Shown piece by piece: positions 1 to 11,493 of a stretch of 64,000 nucleotides of DNA. A program made the translations under genes and the position numbers. Positions within the stretch are counted from its first letter, which is position 1. Every line of letters begins with the position of its first letter. The stretch is taken from NCBI GenBank assembly GCA_037576215.1, contig JBANDB010000003.1, positions 1,736,001 to 1,800,000 on the forward strand. Reading direction: 5' to 3'. This DNA comes from Armillaria gallica. Lineage: Eukaryota > Basidiomycota > Agaricomycetes > Agaricales > Physalacriaceae. The notes below the pieces were generated by a model. It saw nothing but the letters and a program-made list of their open reading frames with translations, was not told where the DNA came from and searched no databases.

Positions 1-1305
1 GAACATGTATAACCTCCGTCCAACCGCGATAAAAGACTGTAGGTCCAACTCCAACTCCCATAGTTTCTGTTTCACGTCAAGACATTCGACCTCTTGGACG
101 GGTGGAAGCTTGTAGCGGTAGAGCTCAGGAACCAGGTAGGAGTCATCGATTGAATACGGGGATGAAACCCATCCACAGATGATAGCGTACGGATCAGCAG
201 GAGGAGGGGCAGGTACAAATTCAATAGGCTTCCGGCCGCGAGCAGGAGGCCCGGGGTTCAAAACTGGTGGAGATGCTTCGATCGTATGTGCAAAGTACCA
301 ATGGAGACTCGTGGGAAAGACGCCTTCCGTCTGGGATGCAGACTGAAAGGTACAGTGTTTGCAGTGAAAGAGGACAGTATTTCCTGGGTTCATGTCAATG
401 CACTAAAACTACGCGTGAAAAGCCAAACATTGGAAGAGAAAGTATGGAACGTACGGTGTTCGTGAATATCCTACCTGCGGTTAACAGGACCTGCTTCCCC
501 CCGTATACTGCGAGGGCCTTCCCGCCAAAGCCGAGATCGGGAATGTGTGGAGGATACGGCACGTCCTTGCATATCCACTTCCAGCGAGAATCGATGCATT
601 CTGCTACGGAGTACGAGTTCAAGTTAGAGCTACCGTGCTCAAATCTCTGCCGTCCGCCAAAGATATATAAGCGGTTCTCTATGCCAACCATGGCTGCATC
701 CATGCGAGGGGCTACTGTACCCTCAACGGGTACTACTGACCAAATTTTCGTATTGACATTGATGGCGATAAGCTGAGAGTTAATTTCCATGCCATCATAG
801 CCGCCGAACAAGAAGACGTATCTCCAGCCGTGGATTTTCAAAAATGTGGCCGAAGCATTTTGAAGAGGAGGAAGAGGACCGGAAGGTGAAAATTCACGAC
901 TGAAAGAGTTCTACGTGATATTTAGCCGGGAAATTTGCATTGAAGAAGGAAACATACAGTCCAGTTTTCCCAATTCATGGTCCTTGCATCGCAGACATTA
1001 AAATCGCAGCAAAGATCGTCAGTTCCAGGGCGTTTACCGCCGAACATGTATATCTTGCCGCCTTTGTCGTCGACCGCAACACAGCCATGGTCGTTGAAGT
1101 AAGGAAGCGACCCTGTCATTGGGATTCGCTGCAAATTGCTTGCGAGAATCTTTTTGCTGCTGTTTGCAATTCGACCTTTTGCCATGCCGCTGCCCGTGGG
1201 GCGCGCGCGCTTTTTAGGGAGCGGGGGACGCGACAGCGGCTCGGTACTCTTGAATGCTACGCGTTCTTGTCGTTCCAGGGTCGAAAGAGAAGATAAAAGT
1301 GGCAT
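1..1305 (-). CDS. Kelch-repeat protein 1, 3' end beyond window start
   Basis: Kelch beta-propeller protein of unknown partner. Exons read 958-1305, 455-899 and <1-402, with introns 900-957 (58 nt) and 403-454 (52 nt) bounded by GT-AG. I take the ATG at 1305 rather than the GTG just upstream. The basic N-terminus is followed by kelch-type blades with the double-glycine motifs KIYMFGG, VFLFGGYDG and RLYIFGG, each followed by a W or aromatic residue. The last exon aligns with the final large exon of the + strand paralogue at 1718-3369, including a W-Y/F-F core and a block ending in FIAVGRRLYMF, which shows the frame stays open to the window edge. The two genes are divergent, with about 410 bp between their start codons. 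Kelch folds bind protein partners; no fused F-box or BTB domain is visible, so the role is unknown. Confidence 0.75.
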
Positions 1306-1717
1306 TTGCGACACCTAGGAAGTTGTTTGGAATGTACTCGTGAAAATCAGAATAAAACCGTACTGTAACTTCCTAGGACGATAGTTGGTGCTTGCAAAGA
1401 AACGAACATTCTTCCGAAGTCATTAAGGGACCGCGAATTTATTTGGCAACGGCGAGCTTCTTTTTCTGGCTTCTTTGTTGCCGAATGCATTTTTTCGAGT
1501 AAATTGGCACCGAGGCCGGTTCTGGAGCTGTCTTGACAGGACAAACGCGACATACCGTCTACCATGAACCGCTGGGCAGTGGGGACTTGTCGTCGCGGCA
1601 GCATGAAATCAAAGGAGAAAGTCCGAGAGACAGGACGGCGAGAATGCGGGTCACGTCCATATTCTTCCCAATTTTCTATGAAGGTCACGATACCACGGCC
1701 AAACTCTAATCTCTTCG
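1306..1717. promoter_or_regulatory. Shared intergenic region of divergent kelch genes
   Basis: These 412 bp separate the two start codons and must hold both promoters. An open frame on the minus strand (1347-1688) lies here but has no match to the paralogue, so I treat it as chance. No clear TATA box was seen. Confidence 0.4.
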
Positions 1718-3369
1718 ATGACTTCCACCTCCAGCGAGCCTGACCGCCGGCCAGTGAGGAAGACTAGACAAAGTTATAGAGAACAGAGCAGCCCCACTGA
1801 GTCCGAAAACGATAAAGGCCAAGACAGGAACTTGAAAATCGTCAAGAAAAAGGGAAAGGGGCGCGAAGTAAAGAGAAGAAAAGGCAACAATGGCGACTCA
1901 GTACGTTCATGATGGTCCTTTCGTAGTGGTGACGGGATCTGATCATCGCTGCCAGGCAGAGCCGGCTCAATATGAAGCTGGCCCCGAAGGATACAAGAAG
2001 ATAAGGAACACTGGATCGCCGCCCCATTTTAATGACTGGTGCACAATCGTTGTAGACGATATCGGCAAAAAAATCTACATGTATGGCGGGAGCCGTCCTA
2101 ACGATGATAATTTCATCCCAACCAATGATTTCCATGTCCTGGATGTCGACACTATGCAATGGAAGAAGCTTTCGGTATGGATTTCCCATAATTACTGGTT
2201 TATCCATTTCCTGAATCCGTCATGCAGCCAAAATTCTGGTCTAATGCTCATCGGCCCTTCGAACCAGTAGGGAAATCGAAGCCCTTGCCGTCGCTGTTCA
2301 AACCTGCCTGCACCGTCCTTCATTTCAAAGAGACAAACTATATCTTCATGTTTGGGGGATACGATATCGACGAGGAGGTTGTGTCCTCTCGCCTCATAGC
2401 CATTGATCTTGACGATGCGCAATGGTGGTATGTCGAAATTGAAGGAGACGACGTTTGTGGGCGGATAAACGCAACTATGATTGGGATAGACAACAAACTC
2501 TTCATCTTTGGCGGCCGGGCGTCGTACGACAAGGCATCTCTCGGCATAGCATCTTACTCTATCGCCGAATACACCAACCACCGATGGAAGTGGATGTCCG
2601 GAAGACGGGACCGAGATTACGATGCCCATGTTCCCCCGCTGGGATTTGGTGGCCGAGCTCTCTCTGTGCATGGAGGGAGGAAGATCTTACTGACTCCCGG
2701 TCGCCTGTATAACAAAGCAGTGAGTCGGTTATTTTATCCGTTCTCCTACTTTCTCTGAGACGAATATTTTCAGCCTGTGAACATGCAAGAATCAAACTCG
2801 ATCTTCTTCCACACCACCAACTTCACATTTCGTGCAGCTGCGGACACGGTCGGCACCTTTCCCGGAAACTTGCGCTGGTATTGGTCATACTCGAACGAAG
2901 GTTCTCAGCCTTCTGTTCAATCCTTGCCAACAACCTCGCCGTTGCCGCGAAAACGGAAGCGATTGTCCTCCCCGCCACGCGAAGTCGCAGTCTCTCCGCC
3001 GCATGTCATGATTGCTGGGTGGGTGGATTCCGGAAAGCCTGAGGGCGATCATATCATGCCGGAGCTGTGGCAGTACTTCCTTCCGCCTGAAGAGAAAATC
3101 CAGTGTTTCAACATCCGCTCAACGATTTGGTCCATGGATTTGAACCTGCATTCCTTTGCTGCAGTCGGTAACCGGATGATTTTTCTTGGATTTGAAGGGG
3201 ACAGCGACGGAGATACGGTTCCGGATAATGCAACGTACAACGTTTGTGTCGAAGTCGATATGGGTGTAATTTCTAAGAATGCGGTTTGTTATTTCTCCGA
3301 CGTTCGTGATGGTTATAGCTCAATCGTGATTTATATATCTAGACAGAAGTTAAGATTGAGGAAGAGTGA
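1718..3369 (+). CDS. Kelch-repeat protein 2, five exons, intact
   Basis: Exons 1718-1900, 1956-2174, 2228-2719, 2774-3283 and 3343-3369 sum to 1431 nt, giving 476 residues, and all introns are 53-59 nt GT-AG. Exon 1 encodes a lysine/arginine-rich low-complexity leader. Kelch blades follow with KIYMYGG, YIFMFGGYD, KLFIFGG and a block around GFGGRALSVHGG. The start ATG at 1718 was chosen because removing the first intron joins the basic leader to the block that aligns with kelch protein 1. The last intron is inferred: without it the frame also stays open and ends at 3373. The protein is a paralogue of the divergent gene at 1-1305, with the same blade order and similar intron positions. A scaffold or partner-binding role is expected from the fold, but the partner is unknown. 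Confidence 0.75.
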
Positions 3370-3923
3370 ATAGCGAGTACTTCCCGCGGATCGGGGGACG
3401 ATTACATGACAGCGCGCGTGTCAACGGTGGATCTTTGAGATGAATAAGTGCGTGAAGGCGACGGTTCAGCCGTCCTGAGAAGTGTAATATATTTGTACAA
3501 GAAACTCTTTAACCTCTCCACTGTGGACTAGCGAAAGAGGGAATGTTGTGCTACAGAAATGCTTTCGTTGAAGGCAGAATCCAGATAGCTAGAATCTTTT
3601 TCTTGACAGATTCGGTTCACGTCTTTTTAGCGTCGGAGGTTTGACAAAAGATCTGGACGTTAACATCTCGAACAGACATCTCGGCGCCATGCAAGGTATG
3701 AGAACAGGGAACAAAGCAATTGATTGAAGGAACAAGATCAGAAACAAAAACAAAAAACAGAGTCAGGTATGGTGATACAATTGTGATAGTTGAAATTCAG
3801 TGCGATTGGATTGATGATAAAATGTCCATGTAATTCTTGCCGTGTCCTAAATTCTACGCCCATCAAAAACCCACCAAAGGGGCGCATCCACGGTGGGAAA
3901 TCGTCGCCAACCACCTTGTCGAA
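3370..3923. other. Intergenic, converging 3' ends
   Basis: This stretch lies between the 3' end of kelch gene 2 and the 3' end of the zinc-finger gene. It is A/T-rich, with A-rich runs near 3740-3760. I see no coding frame with family features here and read it as the two 3' untranslated regions. Confidence 0.4.
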
Positions 3924-4802
3924 TCAGAACTGGGGGCAGCCAAAGAGGTCTGCGTAGATGTCGATGAGATCCGGATAGGCAACGGCGGAGTAGTTGGCGA
4001 AAGTGTTCGCAGAGGTTTGGTCATTGAATACGTCACTTGCCACTGTCATCGACATGGACGAATGAAAGGAATCGGGAAGGGGGAAGAATGACGATGTCAC
4101 CATTGTAGTTGCGGGGAATAGCTCTTCGAGGGGGAAACCGGCGTTGTGCGCGGGGTAAACCTCTGCGGCTTGTGGGAGTACGGGCATGCCCATGTTCCCG
4201 TACGAATTCCAGAAGTTGTTCGCGTCGTTGTACGGAGGCGTAACGGGAGGGGGAGAAGGGGAGGAAGAGGGAGAAGGAGAGAGAGGGAGGGTCATGGCGG
4301 TGGCGGCCGCGGCAGATCGGGTGGCAGGCAGCGTCGACACCCGTTCGATGAGCAGCTGACCGGGTCGCGTCTCCTGCACCTCCTTGATTATGACCTTCGT
4401 CGTACGATACTTCTTGGCCTTGTACCCATGTTTCCTCTTGCGATGACGGACAAGTGCGGACTTGTCAGCGAAATCCTCATCGCACTCGGGACAGATGGGC
4501 CTCAGGCCAAGGCTGAAGAGGGGGGAAAATCAGTCTATGGAGTAGGGGAGTTAGCTATGAACGTGGGCTTACTGCTTCCTGTTGACGTGTGCCTTCAAAT
4601 TGGCCGCCTCGGGAAAGCGGAGTTCGCAGTGCGGGCACTGTTTTTCATCCCTGCAGATCGAATCGTTAGCCATTAGTGTCCTCATATATAACAAGAGTGC
4701 CCACGTTTTGAGATGAGCTCGGAGATGGCGATACAGACCTTTTTTACGCCCGAAGGTCACGTTGCATCCCTCGTAGTTGCACATGAACAAGTCTGGCCGC
4801 CG
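3924..4802 (-). CDS. C2H2 zinc-finger protein, 5' exon not fixed
   Basis: Probable sequence-specific transcription factor. The visible exons are 4705-4802, 4573-4650 and 3924-4512; they sum to 765 nt and stay in frame, with introns of 54 and 60 nt. Three C2H2 fingers are complete after splicing: one of form C-X4-C-X12-H-X3-H starting at CNYEGC in the first visible exon, one starting CPHC in the second exon with its last histidine completed across the splice, and one starting CPECDEDF in the third. A basic stretch (KHGYKAKKYRTTK) follows, then a Ser/Pro/Ala-rich region and an acidic-aromatic C-terminus ending FGCPQF. An acceptor (CCCAG) lies just upstream of 4802, so at least one short 5' exon exists; a candidate starts near 4901 but cannot be confirmed. 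The number of fingers could rise if that exon is longer than it looks. Confidence 0.75.
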
Positions 4803-6314
4803 CTGGGAAAAGACCAACGAGAGATTACATCAGCGACGAGACAATAGACAGGACATATGAAGGAAACACACAATAGCCGTGTTGTTGGATAAGACACGCA
4901 TGATACGACGGAGTGGAGGGCAAGGGGGGGGACTCAGAGGATAGGAATTTTGAGGGAAAAGTGGGAGAACACCCGAGGGATGATGTAGATCATGGCACAT
5001 GCCCCTCCTTATAACGGATTTCGCGACTTCAGTGAATTGGTTGGCGGGAATTACTTTATATAGACACAGTTGCCCGACATAGGGATTTAGCGGGACAAGA
5101 CAATCAGGATGAGGCAAGCAACTGTCTGTTATGGCTACAGGCTAGAGTCAATCGTCAGGAATAGCCTGATTAGTGGTTTCTGATGCTGTGCGGGTGGCCA
5201 CCGAGTGGCTCGAGTGGCTATCACAATGCCAAGGTTGCTATAGGTACACCGGGGATGGTCATAGCGCCAGAGGAAAGTATTCATCGAATTCAAGCACTGT
5301 TTTGCCTTCGTATGGACAGCGGAGCTGGCAGAGTAATATTATGATTGGTTCTCTGTCACAGAAGTTGACTAGAAGGTGCATATGAAAAAGGGCCTCTAGG
5401 TTCTCTAAATAGCTCGATATTTTTATAGAGAATTAGCAAGTCTGGGAAAACTCACGCGACGCAACATAACCTGTTTGAATCGAAATATGTTGTAGAAAGA
5501 AGCATCAGATGCGGAGCGTGGGCGTTTACTAATACCACTCGCGAGTGCTACGCAGGGAGTATCAAGACGGTGCCAGGGGACCTTTTTGAATGGCACCACG
5601 CGCTATACGATGATTCTAGAAAATGTGATTCAGAAGAGAAACCAAAGACCTCGGAATAAATCAATAGACCCGTTTGAAACTTGCCATGGTGCTCTCTCCA
5701 TTGTGAACTTGACGTGCACAGAGTGCATCGAAGAAAAATCTCTGGTCGCACGCATCGGTCCGGATGCCGTCTCAGTTTCCCACGAAGTCTCGGCATTCAG
5801 CGTTGTCTTTGCCCATCACTATCTTGGTCCAGCTCTCCTCAGTTCAGTGACGACAAAGACGAGAGACGACAAATAATACTCTTTTCCTACGTTTCCGTCC
5901 TGCGCATCATCCGAACTGGACAATTTGACCGGCCGAGCACTAGCGTCAAGTTCAACCTTGCCCTGCAAGCTCGTACCCAACCCATATGAGCTCGGAACAG
6001 TTGCCGCAAGCAATAGAACTGAGAGAACTTGGTAAAAATCTCGCCTCAATGCCGAACAAGTTAATTGAATCTCCGGTTTTAGCCTAGTATCACGGGATGA
6101 TCTCGATCGTCGTTTCAACAAGAATTCATGGACAGATTCCTTCTAGTTCACTTACTACGAGGCGCGCTTCGGTACTCACCAGCTCTTGTTGGAAGGACGC
6201 CAAGGTGTTTTTTTGCTTGTAATGCTTGGCTTGTACATGCCAGACTGTCTCAACGAAGTCGGACGTTTACAGCTTAAAGTCCATCATCATTTACAAGTTG
6301 CCCCGGTTGCAATC
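4803..6314. other. Upstream region with decayed repeats
   Basis: The part next to the zinc-finger gene probably holds its first exon and promoter. From about 5110 to 5380 the sequence resembles 13980-14110 (shared blocks around CTGTCTGTTA, AGAGTCAA and GAGGAAAGTATT). From about 5810 to 5910 it resembles 10630-10740. A minus-strand frame at 5819-6121 contains a signal-peptide-like hydrophobic run (VLSVLLLAATVPSSYG) but has no ATG, so it may be a relic or an internal exon. No intact gene is claimed. Confidence 0.35.
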
Positions 6315-7687
6315 ATGACAATGATGCTCAGGTCGCTTAGCACTAGATGCTGTGTTGCTGTTTCCAAAAGTTCTCTTCAGTCCCCGTCGACGGTCTCAGG
6401 CCTTTCTCTTTGCCTCACTCTCGCAGCCTCGCAATGCAACTTGGCCATGGTCGGCTATCGTAACATAACCTATGACGACACAGAAACCGATCATCTCCAA
6501 TATGTGGGATCGTGGACTAACAATGGATCATATAATGCTAGCAATGTTGGTGAGACCGGGACGTTATCTTCTACAAAGGACCCGACAGGCAACGTAACCT
6601 TCATTTTCCCTGGTGAGATCGCTACATATTCTGGCGAAAATGGCACCTACTCCTTTTCTCAGAGTCGGCTAATGCATTCTACTACTATGGCATTCGTCGG
6701 TGTTGTGGGGGGTTATACGCAATATGTATCGATTGCGATTTCGACAGCCCTAACTTTGAGCCCATTGACGCCCTCAACAGATCTGATGATGGTAAAAATC
6801 CTCCAGTGAGTGTGAGCACCTATCCATCTGCATCATCGTTCTCACCACTATGGCAGGTCGTCTTGTACTCTAAAACCTTCGATACACCAGGAGTACATAA
6901 GGTTACCCTAACCAACCAAAAAGACACAAGATTCCCTGGCGGAAATTCACAATTAACAGTGGACAGATTTGTGATTCGGGTTGAAGATGACAGTGCTTCG
7001 GCATCAGAATCCTCGACAACATCTATAGCAACTTCTTCCATCTCTGCGACCTCATCAATTACCCCGGAGGCATCCCAGTCGTCTACAACCTCGTCCACTA
7101 CTTCGAAACCGCCTATAGGTGCCATTGTCGGAGGAGTTCTGGGAGGCATCGCGGCTATCTCATTGTGCTTCATTATATGGGTTTTCATGCGACGTCGTCA
7201 TCATACTCGGCACAGCACCCAGCCAGAACACAACAACACGAATACAAGTTTCTACACCAGTCCCTATCAATACTCCCCTTTCATTGTACCGCGCACAAAC
7301 ACCCCCACCGCCTATACCGTGACGGACCTCACCTCTGACCGCACGTCACGGAAAACAAACAGGACTTCCGTAGTGGCTGGGGCATCAGTTTCGAATTCAT
7401 CGTCGGGACGTGCACAACCTTCTTCATCACGTATGGCCTCCAGTGAACGCCTTCCACGGCGAGAAATTGATGCGGGCAGAATAGATATCGATGATGATGG
7501 AGATGATCTTAGAACGCTCCCGCCTGGATACGAGGATATTTTCAGTGGTGGACATCTTAATGGTGAACAATCTGTCACTAGAGGACCGAGCCACAGGTTG
7601 CCTAGTAGACCTCAGCCTCAGAGGCCTTTGGAAAACTCACTTTCCGGAGCTTTAGGGCAACCTTCGCCGCAACCAACCAAGTTCTGA
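6315..7687 (+). CDS. Single-pass membrane glycoprotein-like protein, copy 1
   Basis: Exons 6315-6612, 6663-6805 and 6857-7687 sum to 1272 nt (423 residues), with introns of 50 and 51 nt. A hydrophobic leader (LCLTLAASQ) precedes an extracellular part with several N-X-S/T sites and paired cysteines (RCCGG, CIDC). A Ser/Thr-rich stalk comes next, then one membrane span (IVGGVLGGIAAISLCFIIW) followed by the basic stop-transfer MRRRHH. The cytoplasmic tail is Ser/Pro/Arg-rich and ends QPTKF. The topology suggests a type I cell-surface protein, as is common in Agaricomycetes with no assigned function. The next gene (8132-9399) is a close tandem duplicate with the same two introns, which supports this splicing. 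The exact start is uncertain because in-frame ATGs also occur upstream, from 6186. Confidence 0.65.
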
Positions 7688-8131
7688 TCATTGTTGTTTC
7701 ATCACGAACTTGTCCAGTTTGATGGGAACAACCTTTTGTTGATTATTCTGGATTTCCTACTTCTATAATTTATGTTCTGAACTTCCAGAAAGCCGCTGTT
7801 TTTCTATTGGGCCTCCAACACTCCGACTTCTATTTCATTGTTCGATCTAAAGTATGTACAAAATATAATGCTTACCGCCGGATGATAGCTTTGCAACTAA
7901 CAGTTACGCTTCAATTACTACTACGCTGCTCTGCGAGTTGGTTGGTTGGTTTTCGCCCGTGTATGCCGAGGCATCTGATCAGTGTTTGAGAAAGCTATCC
8001 ACATCGTGGGTACTGCGACCTAAAATTGAATATGCTGGTACTGACGACACCGAATATAAGTTCTCTTCCGTCCTTCACCGTCGACGGTTGCTCTTTGCCT
8101 CACTCTTGCAGCCTCGCAAAGCAACTTCGCC
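7688..8131. other. Spacer between tandem membrane genes
   Basis: It holds the 3' untranslated region of copy 1 and the 5' region of copy 2. Its right part (about 7800-8060) is repeated at about 9545-9755 after copy 2, so the spacer belongs to the duplicated unit. The reading frame of copy 2 extends upstream of 8132 into a hydrophobic, signal-like stretch, so the true first exon of copy 2 probably lies here. Confidence 0.5.
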
Positions 8132-9399
8132 ATGGCCGGCTATCGTAACATAACCTATGACGACAGAGAAACCGATTTTCTCAAATATGTGGGAGCGTGG
8201 ATTAACAATGGAGATTATAATGCTAGCAACGTTCCGGGTGATACTGGGACCTTTTCTTATACAAAGGACCCAGCAGGCAACGTAACCTTCATTTTCCCTG
8301 GTGAGATTGCTACATACTCTTGCGAAAATGGCACCTACTCCTTTTCTCAGAGTCGGCTAATGCTTTCTACTACTATGGCTTTGTCCGGTGCTGTGGGGGG
8401 TGGTACGCAATATGTGTCGATTGCGATTTCGACAGCCCTACTAGTAACTTTGAGCCCATTGACGCTGTCACCAATAGAACTGATGATGGTAAAAATCCTC
8501 CAGTGCGTGTAAGCACCTATCCATCTGCATTATTGTTCTCACCACTTTGGCAGGTCGTCTTGTACTCTAAAACCTTCGATACACCCGGAGTACATAAGAT
8601 TATCTTAACCAACCAGAAAGACACGCGATTCCAGGGCGGAAATTCGCAGTTAGCAGTAGACAGATTTGTGATTCAAGCTGAAGATGACAGTGCTTCAGCA
8701 TCAGTTTCCTCGACATCAGTGTCCTCGACAACATCTATAGCTTCGTCCATCTCTGTGACCTCATCAATTGCCCCGGAGGCATCCCAGTTGTCCACAACCT
8801 CATCCACAACCTCTAAGTCGCCTATAGGTGCTATCGTCGGAGGAGTTCTGGGAGGCATCGCGGCTATCTTACTGTGCTTCATTGTACGGTTTTTCATGCG
8901 ACGTCGTCATCATACCCAGCACAGCACCCAGCCAGAACACAACAACACGAATACAAGTTTCTACACCAGTCCCTATCAATACTCCCCTTTCATTGTACCG
9001 CGCACAAACACCCCCACCGCCTATACCGTGACGGACCTCACCTCTGACCGCACGTCACGGAAAACAAACAGGACTTCCGTAGTGGCTGGGGCATCAGTTT
9101 CGAATTCATCGTCGGGACGTACACACCCCTCTTTATCACGTATGGCCTTCAGTGAACGCCTTCCACGGCGAGAAATTGATGCGGGCAGAATAGATATCGA
9201 TGATGATGGTGATGATCTCAGAACGCTCCCGCCGGGGTACGAAGATATTTTCAGCGGTGGACGCCTTGATGATGAACAATCTGTCGCTAGAGGACCGAGT
9301 CGCAGGTTGCCTACTAGACCTCAACCTCAAGGACCTTTGGAAGGCTCACCTTCCGCCGGAGCTTTAGGGCAACCTTCGTCGCAACCAACCAAGTTCTGA
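8132..9399 (+). CDS. Single-pass membrane glycoprotein-like protein, copy 2
   Basis: Tandem duplicate of the gene at 6315-7687. Exons 8132-8300, 8351-8502 and 8554-9399 sum to 1167 nt and remain in frame; the introns are 50 and 51 nt at the same places as in copy 1. The N-terminal domain with the YYYG, RCCGG and CVDC blocks, the Ser/Thr stalk, the span (GGVLGGIAAILLCFIV) and the basic RRRHH tail are all kept. The stretch from the arginine cluster through most of the tail is almost identical in DNA to copy 1, while the ectodomain differs more, which suggests recent conversion or selection on the outside. The ATG at 8132 would give no signal peptide. The same frame upstream encodes an LCLTLAASQ-like leader, so the start is almost surely earlier, perhaps in a separate exon. 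Confidence 0.6.
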
Positions 9400-9544
9400 T
9401 CTTTGTTGTCGGGTTAGACTTCATCACAAACTTGTCCAGTTTGACGGGGACAACCTTTTGTTAGTTATTCTAGATTTTCCACTTCTATAGTTTATATTTT
9501 GAACTTGCAGAAAGTTGCTGTTTTTCTATCAGTGCTCTAACGCT

Positions 9545-10720
9545 CCGACTTGTATTTCGTTGTTCGATCCAGAGTATGTACAGAATATGATGCTTACCGC
9601 CGGACAGTGATAGCTTTGCAAATAACAATTATGCTTCAATTAGTACTATGCTACTCTGCGAGTTGGTTGCTAGCTTTTCGCGCGTGTAGTATTCCGAGGC
9701 ATCTGATCAATGTTTGGGAAAGCTGGTATCCGTATCGCGGATATTGCAACCTATAATTTAATAGGGGGGGTCAGAGTACAGGATTATGAACGATTATGAG
9801 AGCGATTATGAAGGCGATTATGCAACGATTATGCCTCCTGCCTCATTTGGGGAAGCGACATCACCGCGGGCTTCGAAGAAGCATTTCGACGGCGTCTCCG
9901 GCTCAAACAGCGGGCCCATAATCGTTCTCATAATCGAGGCATAATCGCCTACTTTGACCCCCTATTGAATAGTGACGACACAGAGTATAAGTCACCATGG
10001 GGGAGAGCTACTTATATGCGCTTCTCACGAATGAGATTCAAAGAGACAGACTCTGACGACCTACCCTTGGTAACTGAAACTCGGAAGGAGTGCAAGTGCA
10101 GAGGAAGGGTCGAAACCCTGCTGAGGGCGACGGGATTACAAGTAAATAAGTTCGGCCCCTCCTTTCTTCGGCGTTCCTTTTTGGGACCTTGTCCGGTACT
10201 CATGATCGGTCCGGTCCGAGAACCCTGCGTTGAGTCGCTTACACAACGACCGCGATGCGACGTCCATCTGGGTTACAAGCGTCGCTCAACTAGAATGATC
10301 TTCAGACCCTGCTATTCTGACAACTATCTGACTATGAAAAACAGTGACACCCCGTTGCCATGTTTTCAACCTGCGTATTGTTGGCACTGGCATTAATCCA
10401 TTCTTGACACGGATGATGGCAAAAACCCTGCCGGTGAGTACAAATATATGAGCATCTGTTTCATCATCCTCACGCCGTTGCTAGATCATTCTATCACTCA
10501 AGAACTTCGATAAGCCAGGGAGATATAACATCAACAACATTTCCCATTCGTTCATTTCTCGCATTCCGGGCACGAATGTCTTGTAGGGCAATCCAAAATA
10601 TACATTCCCCGTTTGGAATTCGTGGTCCGATTTTCTAGCGCCTTCATTATTGTCTGGCTCTCCTTGGTTCAGCGACGACAAAGACAAGGAGGCGCGACAA
10701 ATATTCCCCTTTCCCTACGT
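9545..10720 (+). pseudogene. Decayed third copy of the membrane gene unit
   Basis: The sequence from about 9545 to 9755 repeats the spacer upstream of copy 2 (7800-8030), and a mini-element then interrupts it. At 9968 the spacer resumes for about 20 bp. Near 10400-10530 a block again resembles the second splice donor region of the membrane gene (DDGKNPP-like codons followed by GTGAGT) and the start of its third exon (KNFDKPG versus KTFDTPG). No long frame survives and the region between is unrelated, so this is a relic. Confidence is limited because the similarity is patchy. Confidence 0.45.
9759..9967. mobile_element. Foldback mini-element with CGATTATG repeats
   Basis: About 210 bp with terminal inverted repeats: the left end reads TAATAGGGGGGGTCAGAGTA, and the right end inverted reads CAATAGGGGGTCAAAGTA. 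The left half holds four CGATTATG motifs at 9791, 9803, 9815 and 9826 plus the variant GGATTATG at 9781. The right half holds three inverted copies at 9917, 9929 and 9940. It carries no coding capacity. It interrupts the duplicated spacer of the membrane gene family, which fixes it as an insertion. The target duplication is not clear. Confidence 0.65.
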
Positions 10721-11493
10721 CCCTGTCTTGCGCATCGGCACGTCTATGCTGGTGTCGTTATTCTATCTTTACGCCTCTGCGATAGAGCCGAGAGACTCAC
10801 CGAAGCCATGCGGGCACGTAACCGTTGGGTCAAGAAAAGGCTGAGCTGAAGCATTGATGTAATAGATGTGTACGCATTTAAGCGCTCAGCACTCATTCAT
10901 TTAGACGTCCGAAGAAACGTGTCCGGGAAATTTTTGTGCGGAACCGCACTCACAGCAACTCCGACTCGTATCTCGCTCGAGATAGTAATCGATTCTCATC
11001 TTCTACATAGGATTCGGGACGAGGCTAGTACCAGGGCGCTTATCATGCTCCATCGCATGCTCCACGGTTGTTAACAGCAGGGTTAGGATCGATTATGAAC
11101 TCAAATATGACTCTACGATTGAAAGAACTCATTCCCCAACGGACGGGGCTCTGAGGAGTCCGTAGCTATTGTGTTTGAGGACATAATCGACCCACAATGG
11201 AGTCACCTATCGCAGAACCGACTCCAAAGGCATTTATGCAGTTGCGGTCGATTATGCCCTTATAACTTATAAGAAGCCCTCTAGGTAGCAGGCAAGCCGA
11301 GCTCACTTGTCTACAGCAAACTGTCAATACCGCTTCGCCACCGACCTATGCCACCTGCCAGTCATTTTCACCGGCACTCAGGACCCTCTATTCCTTGGTA
11401 GGGAATATTTCTTTATGCTCAAGCCGCAAACTGACTCTACTAAAGGCCTTGGATAAATCTCAACGACAGTACGTTGTCCTCACTGGGAATTCG
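10721..11493. other. Region upstream of CorA-like gene, CGATTATG remnants
   Basis: No gene was recognised. Motifs matching the foldback element occur at about 11091 and 11249 (CGATTATG) and inverted at 11182, so a second, decayed relative of the element at 9759 may lie at about 11085-11260. The 3' part should contain the promoter of the CorA-like gene. Confidence 0.35.

Noticed and set aside
1347..1688. Minus-strand open frame of about 110 residues between the kelch genes
   Set aside because: It has no family features and lies in the shared promoter. It is not needed to complete either kelch model.
3837..4676. Plus-strand open frames across the zinc-finger gene
   Set aside because: They are antisense shadows of the C2H2 gene, whose fingers, splice sites and total frame are coherent.
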